NCBI GenBank assembly: GCA_016490735.1 | Contig: JAEMWC010001351.1 | Coordinates: 62,001 to 126,000, forward strand | Direction: 5' to 3' | Source of the DNA: Pachyseris speciosa | Lineage: Eukaryota; Cnidaria; Anthozoa; Scleractinia; Pachyseridae | Length of the DNA stretch: 64,000 nt | In this document: positions 11,030 through 19,368 of the stretch, one piece after another | How the letters are laid out: each line of letters starts with the position of its first letter | How positions within the stretch are numbered: the stretch's first letter is position 1 | Made by a program: the position numbers and the translations under genes | Notes under the pieces: generated by a model | The model's database searches: none | What the model was told of the DNA's origin: nothing | What the model saw: the letters and a program-made list of their open reading frames with translations, nothing else

Positions 11030-11290
11030 ATATTCACAACTCGGATTTTTAACGCAAAAATTCGAGTTGTATTGACCGCTAAATTCACAACTCGGATTTT
11101 AATGCAAAAACCCGAGTTATTGACCGCTAAATTCACTACTCGGATTTTTGCGATAAAAGACCGAGTTGTTTAATTGAGAAATTAACAACTCGGATTTTTG
11201 CGTCAGAAACCCGAGTTGTATTTTGGAGATCCTCGGATTTTTGCAGTAAAAATCCGTTGTTTATTTGAAAAGATTAACAACTCAGTTTTG
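11030..11290. repeat. Tandem hairpin repeats, right arm
   Basis: Repeats of CACAACTCGGATTTTTAACG and CGAGTTGTATTGACCGC in the inverse orientation of the left arm. Units are more diverged here and the spacer TTGACCGCTAAATTCAC is specific to this side. Confidence 0.85.
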
Positions 11291-11327
11291 TAACAAACAT
11301 TTGAGATGAATATTTCAATCGAACGGT

Positions 11328-11710
11328 AGAATTCGTAATCATAAACTTAAAATTGAAACCAGTAGATATCATAATATCCCTAGATGTGAAAGACTTTGCA
11401 GTCTTTGTGATATGAATGATATTGAAGATGAAACCCACTTTCTGTTTCGTTGTATTCATCAATTAGAAATGCCTTTTATTATGAAATAGTTAATAGAATA
11501 CCGAATATTACGCTGTTACCATTTGCTGATTTAATTGTTGAATTAATGAACGGTGATGATAATATTATTGATATGCAGTTTGTTAAGTTTATTTCCGCGT
11601 GTTATGATTTACGAAACAATCTGTTGTCAAACTAGTTTAATTCTTGTTACCTGCTTTGGTAATACTGCAATGTTTTACGGTCATGTAAATAAAGCTTGTT
11701 GTTGTTTTTT
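11328..11710 (+). pseudogene. Non-LTR retrotransposon C-terminal tail, 3' part and end
   Basis: The frame continues from 9180: IRNHKLKIETSRYHNIPRCE, then LCSLCDMNDIEDETHFLFRC, the CxxC...H....C knuckle typical of LINE ORF2 C-termini. A frameshift follows, then FYYEIVNRIPNITLLPF and DLRNNLLSN before a stop. The 3' end ATGTAAATAAAGCTTG then (TTG)n near 11708 looks like a natural LINE terminus. Confidence 0.7.
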
Positions 11711-12648
11711 AAAGCCAAACACAAGCGAACGATGTTCCAGAGGTGTATCCTTTACGACTAAAATCCATGTCTACAGTAAGGGAGCTAAAAATTGATTATA
11801 ATGTGTAACGGCGGCGGGAGGTGGTGGGGGAAGGCGAGTGACGGAGTTGCGAGGAGAAGTAATTTGCCGAAAGAAGTATCTGAGTCAAAGTTTGGACACG
11901 CCCCCCCCCCCCCCCCCAACCCACCAGCAAAAATGCCTGGATCCGCCCCTGTAACTTGTGATGGTCTCTACGTTGTAACCGGTGAATCAGTGATATGTTG
12001 TTGCTAGGTTTGTTAAAGGGTTCAAAGATGATACAAAAATTCACTTACCAGTCGTATTTCCCAAAGAAGCATTTAGAAACTGACCTAAAGACCAGAATAT
12101 TATCGGAAATATCACCATTGTAACATTACATCTTTTATAGCTAATATAAGTAATTAAGAAAGAAATAAACAAATAATAAATATGTCAGTCATGTAAATAT
12201 GTTTTAAAGCATTAAATTCCAGGGTTGCAGATCGAGTGATAACTGATGTTACTCACTCCACAGCACATCAAGGAAAACGTTTTTAGTCAAAAGGAAAGAA
12301 ATTCACAGAGTGGAACGTTTCTAGTCCTTTGGGTCTCAGTGTTAATTTAACAGTAGACTACGAGCAATCCCTCTTTCGCCGCTTAGTTCGTCGAGCGTAA
12401 AGCTTTAGCGCGGCCATTTTTTCTCACGCCGGTTTTGTTTTACGTAGCCTCCATTTCACCTTGGATTATATATATTTAGTTTTGTTTTGGGCCAAAACAT
12501 TTTGGTCTTTGCTCAGCTTGAATTCCACTCGGGTTAGTACCTACAATATCCCAGCTGAAAACTGTAAAGATTTTATTTTACTACATGAGAAAACGTAATA
12601 TTTTAGATGGGCTATCGTAAAATAGAATTTCAAGCTCACTGTACTTAC

Positions 12649-12821
12649 CCAGAGGAACAGCAGAGAAAGATAAGTTGTATCCCATCCCACTAGCACTGCC
12701 GTCTGAATGAAAGGATATGTTGACATAGTGTCCAGAGACAATAACACTTTCTCCAGAACGGACATCGCAATATTTACCATTCGCCTTGTTACTCTCACTC
12801 TTAATCTCTAAAAAGTCGTAC
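12649..12821 (-). CDS. CUB domain 1, C-terminal half exon
   Basis: This 173 bp exon encodes YDFLEIKSESNKANGKYCD, then SGESVIVSGHYVNISFHSDG, then GMGYNLSFSAVPLG. It is the second half of a CUB domain and a close paralogue of the exon at 5309-5493, four codons shorter. The acceptor is CTGCAG|GTAC and the donor is CTGG|GTAAGT. It joins the exon at 19212 to give FC-G-YDF and exits in phase 1, which fits the CUB2 exon at 6861-7017. The frame is intact. Confidence 0.92.
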
Positions 12822-13436
12822 CTGCAGAAAAGAACATGTTCATGCTCATGATAAGCTGAGCTGAGCTCCTGATGAGGAATGACTCACAGTCATAGTAGGT
12901 AAAGTTAAAATTACTCTTCTAGAACCTGTCACTTTCGACCGTGGAAAAACAAAGCTGTCACCTTTTCTCATGATTCGAAAGTTTTCTGGAAAGCGTTCAT
13001 CTGATACTGACGAACATATCACATTGATTAAAAGTTATTAATAATACGTAAAGCCATCGACCAATTGAATTACCTTACATACATTATAAATACCGGGGAA
13101 CATAGTGAAGGAACAAATTTCAGAATAATTTTGGAAATCTTTATTCGTTTATTTATTTATTTTTTGAATTTTCATATGTAATTTTCATTGTATGTAAAAG
13201 GTGTTTCATAATGTAGGATCGGAAAAATAGGTTAATTTCTCGTAAAGAACCATTTACTTAGATCGCGCGACTGCTAAAATCCCGCATAATGATTAGTTTT
13301 GCTAGTCTCATTAAAATCAAGGTTTGCTCGCACGTGCTGAAACCTTTTAACTCCTTTGTTCTCAGCCAAATTTCGCATAGGTTTTCTATCCAAAACTAAA
13401 ATGAATGAGAAGTCACCGAATGTAGCCGCTGATCTG

Positions 13437-13604
13437 TGTAATGATCGCTTTCGGTTTATGACCACTTCCGGTCACATGACATGTGGTGTAATTTTACTCT
13501 GATTGTAGTGTTTGCCTCGTGCGTGTGACATGCAGAAATTCGCTTCTTCGAGTTGATATTATACGATGTTTAACACAAACGTTGGCTGGTTTATTGACTC
13601 GACA
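13437..13604 (+). repeat. 5' LTR
   Basis: Begins TGTAATGATCGC and ends TTGACTCGACA, with TG...CA ends. It is unusually short (168 bp) but identical in length to the 3' LTR. Confidence 0.96.
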
Positions 13605-13620
13605 TGGTGTCAGAAGTAAG
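13605..13620 (+). promoter_or_regulatory. Primer binding site
   Basis: TGGTGTCAGAAGT follows the 5' LTR immediately. It begins with TGG, the complement of a CCA tail, and resembles the complement of a tRNA-Leu 3' end. The tRNA identity is from memory and moderate in certainty. Confidence 0.75.
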
Positions 13621-13694
13621 GAAAAACTAGAGCGAACCGAAACACGTCGAAATCTCCGATTTCCAAGCGGTTTAACACACCGATTTAGCGGAAA

Positions 13695-14570
13695 ATGGCT
13701 TCTGCTGCAGGATTCAGAACTCCAGAGATGAACTGGGACGCTTCAGATCTGCGAGACGAATTGGCGAAATTCAAGCAATACTGCGACCTAATTTTTAGCG
13801 GTCCGTATTCAACAAAGACGGAGAAGGAACGAGCCTCGTTCATACTGATATGGATTGGCAGGCAAGGGCTCGAAACCTACAATAGTTGGACATGGGAAAA
13901 TGACGACGACCGTACGAAACCAAATGTAATTTGGCAGCGATTTGAGAAGCACGTGGCGCCGAAAGTAAACCACCGATTAGCCAGATATCAACTGCAGCAG
14001 CTCAGACAGAAGAATGAAGAATCAATCGACGATTTCTTGACGCGATGCCGAAATCAAGCAACGAAGTGCAAGTTCAGAGACAAGGCCGAGTCGGACGAGC
14101 GCCTGATCGAACAAATAATCGTAGGAACTAAGCACAAAAAGGTTCAAGAAAAACTACTGGAAAAGGGCGAAGAGCTTTCCCTCGACGAAGCTATTGACAT
14201 CGCCAGAACACACGAAGCCACCCAGTCCCAACTGGAACAGCTCGACGGCGAGAACTACAAAGATATTCACGAAGTTAATAGAAACGACCCCGAAGACAAA
14301 CCGAAGAAATGCCATAATTGTGGCCTCGAGCATCTGTTGAAGCCCAGAGAAAAATGCCCCGCTTATGGGTCCGTGTGTTTGAACTGTCAGAAAGACCACC
14401 ACTGGGCAAGAATGTGCCGCTCCAGGAACCAAGGAGCAACACGCGGAAGACCAAGAAACAGGCAAAATAACAGATCACGCCCCCAGTCTAAAAGCAAAGA
14501 GCGTCACAGCAGACGACGATCCTCCAGTGCAAAACGCAGAGATGGCGATAGGAGGGAGCTGAGCGATTAA
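13695..14570 (+). CDS. gag: Retrotransposon Gag (nucleocapsid zinc knuckle)
   Basis: The 291-residue Gag begins MASAAGF. The middle region (FILIWIGRQGLETYNSW, and FLTRCRNQATKCKFRDKAE) matches capsid-like Gag of Gypsy elements. Near residues 211-240 there is a Cys-rich segment (CHNCG ... CPAYGSVC) followed by a CCHC knuckle, CLNCQKDHHWARMC, for RNA packaging. The C-terminus is strongly basic (SRPQSKSKERHSRRRSSS). It ends in a single TAA, and the same frame continues open into pol, so translation of pol may depend on readthrough of this stop. I see no internal disruption. Confidence 0.93.
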   Translation: MASAAGFRTPEMNWDASDLRDELAKFKQYCDLIFSGPYSTKTEKERASFILIWIGRQGLETYNSWTWENDDDRTKPNVIWQRFEKHVAPKVNHRLARYQLQQLRQKNEESIDDFLTRCRNQATKCKFRDKAESDERLIEQIIVGTKHKKVQEKLLEKGEELSLDEAIDIARTHEATQSQLEQLDGENYKDIHEVNRNDPEDKPKKCHNCGLEHLLKPREKCPAYGSVCLNCQKDHHWARMCRSRNQGATRGRPRNRQNNRSRPQSKSKERHSRRRSSSAKRRDGDRRELSD

Positions 14571-17500
14571 TTTGAATCTATCACATTTGAATCTATCACT
14601 GTTCATGCCTTTGAGCCTCGAGCTCGACCTGCAGACGAAGTCTTCGTGACCATAAGCATTGACCTGGGCAGCAACAACAATCGACAGACTGCACTGAAAG
14701 CCAAGTTGGATACAGGAGCCCAAGGAAACATCCTACCCCTGAGGCTGTATCGCCGAATGTACCCCCAGAACATCACATCAGAGGGTTTCCCTACGCCAGG
14801 AGTCCTCGAGCAGTCTCACACAGTGCTCACAGCTTATGGAGGGGCCCAGCTCACCCAACATGGTATATGCAGAATCCCTTGCAATTTCAGAGGCAGAAAA
14901 TCAGTTGCAAACTTCTACGTCACAGAAGCAGATGGTTCAGCCATCATTGGACTACCCACATCGCTAGAGCTCAACCTCGTTACCCTGAACTGTTCTGTTG
15001 AGCAGAATTCAGTACGGGAGACCCCACCAATCAAAGACAAGGAAGATTTGGTGCATCGCTACCCAGAATGTTTTGACGGTATAGGCAAATTCCAGGGCCA
15101 ATACCACATCACGGTGGACCCCACAGTGCCCCCAGTTGTCCACGCCCAACGGCGAGTGGCCCTCAGTCTGCGGGAAGACATCAAAAGCGAGCTTGAAGAC
15201 ATGGTTGCCCGAGGAATTATCACCAAGATCAAAGAAGGCGAGCCAACTGCCTGGGTGAATAGTTTGGTCTACCGGAGGAAGCCGAACGGCAGCTTAAGAA
15301 TTTGCCTAGATCCCAAGGACCTCAACAAAGCGATATCCAGAGAACATCATGTGATTCCCACATTAGAAGAAATCTTTCCGAAGTTGAGTGGTGCGAAGTA
15401 CTTCAGCATTGTCGACGCCAAATGTGGTTATTGGAACGTTGAACTTGACCATGAATCCAGCTACTTAACCACCTTTAATTCACCATTTGGCCGCTACAGG
15501 TTTCTTCGCATGCCATTCGGACTCAAGATGTCCCAGGATGTGTTCCAAGCAAAGATAGACCAAACCTTTGAAGGTTGCAAAGGAACAATAGGAATCGCTG
15601 ACGACATTGTGGTTTTTGGAAAGTCCGAAGAGGAACACGACAGACACTTCAACGAGATGCTTACCAGGGGCAGAGATACTGGGCTGAAGCTTAACCCCGA
15701 CAAGTGTAAGATCAAACAGAGAAAGATCAAGTTTTATGGAGTCGTATGTGGTGAAGATGGAGTACAGCCAGACCCTGCCAAAGTGTCAGCCCTGAAGCAG
15801 ATGGCACCCCCCACTAGTAAACAAGAGCTGCAGTCGTTCCTCGGATTAGCAACGTACATGGGGCCATTCATCTTAAATCTCAGCACCCTGACAGCTCCCC
15901 TGCGAGAACTAGTCAAGGAAAGCAATGCCTTTGACTGGACTCCAACGCATCAACAGACTTTTGATGTAATCAAGAATACCATTAGTGCTGAAACTACCCT
16001 GGCATACTATGATGCAACTAAGGAAGTCACTCTTCAAGTTGACGCCTCGACAAAAGGTCTTGGAGCAACCTTACTGCAAGACGAGAAACCAATCGCCTTT
16101 GCCAGTAAGGCCCTAACAGAAACAGAGTCGCGTTACGCTAACATTGAGCGAGAGCTTCTAGCTGTGGTGTATGGATGCGAGCGTTTCCATACATACCTTT
16201 ATGGCCGAACCTTTGTTGCAGAATCAGACCACAAACCATTGGAGGCAATCCAGCTGAAGAATCTCATCTCAGCACCCCCAAGGCTACAAAGAATGCTCCT
16301 GCGTCTACAGCCATATGACCTCCGAATCAAGTACCGGCCAGGGAAGCAAATGCAGATAGCTGACGCCCTTTCAAGACTATCTCCTGAAGAAGACGCACCA
16401 ATACCAGATCTCAATGTGCAGATTCACGACATCTGTCCACAGTTCGCAGATGAATATTTGCAGAACATCCGAGCAGAAACAGCAAGAGACCCTGAACTTG
16501 CTGCCCTCAAGGAAGTTGTCTTCAATGGCTGGCCCAAGACAGTGAAAGAACTACCTTCAATCCTTCATCCATACTGGCATTATCGAGAAGAACTAGCCAT
16601 CGAGGACAGTTTGCTCTTCAAAAGCCACCGAATCATCATTCCGCAGTCGCTCCAAGGGGATATCCTCTCGAAACTACATGCTGGCCACCAAGGCACAGAA
16701 AAAACCAAACTCAGGGCACGCACATCAGTATTCTGGAGGAACTTGAACAAAGACATTGAAGAATTGACAAAGTCGTGCTTGATATGCCAAGAACTGCAAC
16801 CCAAGCAAGCAAGAGAACCTCTAATTCCATCTGAAGTGCCACCACGACCTTGGCACACTATAGGAACTGACATATTCTACCTCGATGGTGATGAATATCT
16901 CTTGGTTGCAGATTACTACACCAAGTACCCGTTTGTCAGAAAAATCCCAAAGGGCCAAAGCACTAGCAAGTGTGTTGCAGATCTGACTAAACAAATCTTC
17001 AGTGAACACGGAATTCCTAGGATTGTGAGATCCGACAACGGGCCCCACTATCAAGGCCACTACCGACAGTTCGCAAACGAGTATGGTTTCAGTCACGTGA
17101 CAAGTTCACCCAACTATCCACGCAGTAATGGATTCATCGAGAGTCAAGTGAAAACTGTTAAACGAGTTTTGAAGAAAGCCAAGAGATCCAACTCAGACCC
17201 GAACAAAGCTCTTCTATGCCTTCGCGCAACCCCAATCGACAACAAGCTACCATCTCCAGCAGAACTGCTGTTCGGAAGACAAGTACAAGACAACCTGCCT
17301 AGGAAGATCCGAAGTGACCAAACCAATGAAGATGTCGTCAGTAGACTGCAAGAAAGACAGGCCCAACAGAAATACTACTATGATCAGCATACCACTCCTC
17401 TATCTAGTCTGCTTCCTGGTGAACATGTGACCATTCAGAACCCCAAGACACTGGAATGGAACCCGGCAGTGGTACAGAATGAGGTTGACGGTGCCCCTCG

Positions 17501-17840
17501 GTCTTACATGGTAGCTACACCAAGTGGTAAGGAACTACGCCGAAACCGATCTCAAATACGGCAAGTCCCTCAAGTTCCCCCCAAACACGTCAAGTTTGAC
17601 CTAGGGAGAAATCAAGTTCATCGATTTAACCCAGGAACAGACCAACCAGTCAACATATCCTCAGGAGCTGCCCAATCCCAAGCAGTCCAAACAGCCTGCT
17701 CACCCCCAGTAGGAGCTTCCCGAGCAGTCAGTGCTACCCCAGGAGCAGATCAACCGGTGAACTCAGCTCAAGCTGCTGGAAGCCATTATGTGACTCGCAG
17801 TGGAAGGGTAGTTAGGGCACCCTCCAGGATGGACGCTTAA
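14571..17840 (+). CDS. pol: Retrotransposon Pol: protease, RT, RNase H, integrase
   Basis: The frame is open from 14571, directly after the gag stop, to TAA at 17840. No ATG is needed if it is made by readthrough; counted from 14646 it has 1064 codons. Residues in that count are approximate. Aspartic protease KLDTGAQGN is at 20-28. The RT has KPNGSLRICLDPKDLNKA, PFGLKMSQDVFQ and catalytic IADDIVVFG near 318. RNase H has LQVDASTKGLGATLLQ near 463, ERELLAVVYG and ESDHKPL. Integrase has the zinc motif HAGH ... CLICQ (676-711) and the triad in GTDIF, RSDNGPHYQG and GFIESQ (about 740, 797, 830). A C-terminal LLPGEHVTIQNP segment follows. All catalytic motifs look intact. Confidence 0.95.
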   Translation, partial: FESITFESITVHAFEPRARPADEVFVTISIDLGSNNNRQTALKAKLDTGAQGNILPLRLYRRMYPQNITSEGFPTPGVLEQSHTVLTAYGGAQLTQHGICRIPCNFRGRKSVANFYVTEADGSAIIGLPTSLELNLVTLNCSVEQNSVRETPPIKDKEDLVHRYPECFDGIGKFQGQYHITVDPTVPPVVHAQRRVALSLREDIKSELEDMVARGIITKIKEGEPTAWVNSLVYRRKPNGSLRICLDPKDLNKAISREHHVIPTLEEIFPKLSGAKYFSIVDAKCGYWNVELDHESSYLTTFNSPFGRYRFLRMPFGLKMSQDVFQAKIDQTFEGCKGTIGIADDIVVFGKSEEEHDRHFNEMLTRGRDTGLKLNPDKCKIKQRKIKFYGVVCGEDGVQPDPAKVSALKQMAPPTSKQELQSFLGLATYMGPFILNLSTLTAPLRELVKESNAFDWTPTHQQTFDVIKNTISAETTLAYYDATKEVTLQVDASTKGLGATLLQDEKPIAFASKALTETESRYANIERELLAVVYGCERFHTYLYGRTFVAESDHKPLEAIQLKNLISAPPRLQRMLLRLQPYDLRIKYRPGKQMQIADALSRLSPEEDAPIPDLNVQIHDICPQFADEYLQNIRAETARDPELAALKEVVFNGWPKTVKELPSILHPYWHYREELAIEDSLLFKSHRIIIPQSLQGDILSKLHAGHQGTEKTKLRARTSVFWRNLNKDIEELTKSCLICQELQPKQAREPLIPSEVPPRPWHTIGTDIFYLDGDEYLLVADYYTKYPFVRKIPKGQSTSKCVADLTKQIFSEHGIPRIVRSDNGPHYQGHYRQFANEYGFSHVTSSPNYPRSNGFIESQVKTVKRVLKKAKRSNSDPNKALLCLRATPIDNKLPSPAELLFGRQVQDNLPRKIRSDQTNEDVVSRLQERQAQQKYYYDQHTTPLSSLLPGEHVTIQNPKTLEWNPAVVQNEVDGAPRSYMVATPSGKELRRNRSQIRQVPQVPPKHVKFDLGRNQVHRFNPGTDQPVNISSGAAQSQAVQTACSPPVGASRAVSATPGADQPVNSAQAAGSHYVTRSGRVVRAPSRMDA

Positions 17841-17952
17841 GATAAACTAAACAAGTCTTGATCAGACGAACACTGTTGATCATTAGTTTCATATTACTCG
17901 AGTTAAGATGAACACTGAGAACTGTGTTACACCTTATCAGGTTTTTTTTTTC

Positions 17953-17965
17953 TCAATAAGGGGGA
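17953..17965 (+). promoter_or_regulatory. Polypurine tract
   Basis: AATAAGGGGGA directly precedes the 3' LTR, the expected place for plus-strand priming. Confidence 0.8.
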
Positions 17966-18133
17966 TGTAATGATCGCTTTCGGTTTATGACCACTTCCGG
18001 TCACATGACATGTGGTGTAATTTTACTCTGATAGTAGTGTTTACCTCGTGCGTGTGTTATGCAGAAATTCGCTTCTTCGAGTTGATATTATACGATGTTT
18101 AACACAAACGTTGGCTGGTTTATTGACTCGACA
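17966..18133 (+). repeat. 3' LTR
   Basis: Same 168 bp as the 5' LTR except four mismatches, all between about positions 68 and 95 of the LTR. Followed by the ATCTG duplication. Confidence 0.96.
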
Positions 18134-19211
18134 ATCTGTACGTTGCTCTGAAATTTTAATTAATGGAGTGATTTTTAGTGACTTTTCAAAGAAAATACGC
18201 AAAGGACTTCAGCCTCAAAGACAAACCCAGACAATATAAATTATTAAATTTACAAAAACCACCGGTAACCTTAGTATAGGCAGTGTTTTAATAACCGATG
18301 AGCCGTTTGTTAATAGTGCTAATCTGGTTAATTACAAGGGTTTGTACGAGAATTTAACGGTAATATCAACGGAATCGCCTTGAAACGGCCCAGTACATGA
18401 CAGGCACACTAAATAAACCACATATGAAAGGTTATACATTTTTTATTACATTTTATTTCATTTACTTTTGATTCCTATACATTTATTGCCGTTAAATTCT
18501 CATACAATTAACTCTATTGCGATAAGGTTCAACGTTCATTATAAACACTCCCTAAGCTTGGGTCTCCTGTGATCAAAACAACCTCGTGATCAATAAACGA
18601 TTATAAGGATACTCCTTATTCTGGTTCTATGATTTAATTCTTTTTGTTATGTTTTCAAGTCTGCACTGAAATATACACAAAAGTGGTTTAAATTTCATTT
18701 AATGTCGCGCTTGTTCCGTGGACCGTGGAAAGCTAACCATTATGGCCGAACAATGAACGAATGGAAAGCAAACGGTAAGCCACCGTGAGGCAACTATTAC
18801 ATGAAAATGTCGCAGATGGCGGATCAAAAGTTCCACCTGGATATAATTAAAGCGCTTTTAAAGCAATTTCGTTCGATCAAATCCGACCTTAGAAATGCAA
18901 CCAGTCAAAGCAAACGTAAACAAACAAAAGAATTAGTCAGATCTCAAAGCAAATTTATACAACTGAACAACATCTGTGAAACGCGGGAGAACGCAAGCAA
19001 TAGAGACACGACTGGGGTTGCTCTTACGTCTACTTAAATTGCCGCAAAGCGTGGCAACTGTGAGTTAGTACCGAAACAGTGAAAAAACTTAATGGCGAAA
19101 ATCTCTGGGAACGGTGAGATTACTTTCCACAGACATCACAGTAACTCTAAATTATCATGAAATCGAGGTTCTGTAATGTAATACTGTGAAAGCAATATAT
19201 TTTTGGCTTAC

Positions 19212-19368
19212 CCGCAGAATTGATGATACTGCAAGTTAAAATAGTTGAAGGTTATCTTCATCGCCATGCCGTGTGGAATATCAACCGAATAAGCACAGTC
19301 CATGTTGTTTGGATAGCTGTTAGGATATCCAGGACTTAACAGGGTGTTGTTGAAAACTCTACCACAGC
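19212..19368 (-). CDS. CUB domain 1, N-terminal half exon
   Basis: This 157 bp exon encodes CGRVFNNTLLSPGYPNSYPN, then NMDCAYSVDIPHG, then MKITFNYFNLQYHQFC. It has the first three CUB cysteines and the SPGYPxxYPxN motif. It enters in phase 1 (GC after TGCAG), which fits the phase-1 end of the signal-peptide exon at 50153. The donor is TGCGG|GTAAGC. It is highly similar to the CUB2 exon at 6861-7017. The next upstream coding exon I can find is about 31 kb away. Confidence 0.93.

Larger units (their letters stand above)
9181..11327. mobile_element. 2.1 kb palindromic element with Penelope-like RT arms
   Basis: Two inverted arms, about 9200-9960 and 10690-11320, flank a centre at 10240-10650. 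Each arm has an outer array of ACAACTCGGATTTTT hairpin repeats, a GATCGAGGATC-type segment, a shared segment around CCTCTTTTGTGGATACAATG, and an RT fragment. The element sits exactly in the LINE frame: AGAATTGTA precedes it and AGAATTCGTA follows it, a likely 9-10 bp target-site duplication. Confidence 0.7.
7915..11951. mobile_element. hAT-type transposon remnant with nested insertions
   Basis: The left end reads CAGAAGTGGCGGATCCAGG and the right end, reverse complemented, reads CAGGGGCGGATCCAGG. These are the CAG..GGCGGATCCAGG termini seen in many animal hAT elements. The interior starts with a C-rich stretch, then a broken hAT transposase (8070-8945), then a LINE tail split by a palindromic element, then a C17 run. 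The 8-bp target duplication is not clean: only TAA is shared at the edges. The block interrupts intron sequence that is continuous in the array units, which supports insertion. Confidence 0.6.
7018..12648. other. Intron between CUB1 and CUB2 with nested transposons
   Basis: The native intron text at 7040-7870 and 11955-12400 is homologous to 19380-21340, including ACTTGTGATGG, GCGTTGTAACC and GATAACTGATGTTACTCACTCC-type text. It is split by the 4 kb hAT-bounded insertion at 7915-11951. A GAT/TGA microsatellite lies at 7760-7795. No host exon is visible. Confidence 0.65.
13432..18138 (+). mobile_element. Full-length Ty3/Gypsy-type LTR retrotransposon (Mag-like)
   Basis: Two 168 bp LTRs (13437-13604 and 17966-18133) flank a 4.36 kb interior with gag, protease, RT, RNase H and integrase in Gypsy order. 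The target-site duplication is ATCTG at 13432-13436 and 18134-18138. I count four mismatches between the LTRs, so it is young. It lies antisense to the host gene, inside the CUB1 intron. The zinc-knuckle layout and the absence of a separate env frame suggest the Mag-like group; this sub-classification is by impression only. Confidence 0.95.
12822..19211. other. Intron inside CUB1, occupied by an LTR retrotransposon
   Basis: Outside the retrotransposon, 12822-13270 is homologous to 5494-5870 and 18690-19211 is homologous to 6170-6860. The insertion therefore enlarged an intron whose CUB2 counterpart is about 1.4 kb. In 18134-18690 I see only a short inverted pair (GAGAATTTAACGG and CCGTTAAATTCTC, about 18351 and 18490). 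Confidence 0.7.
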
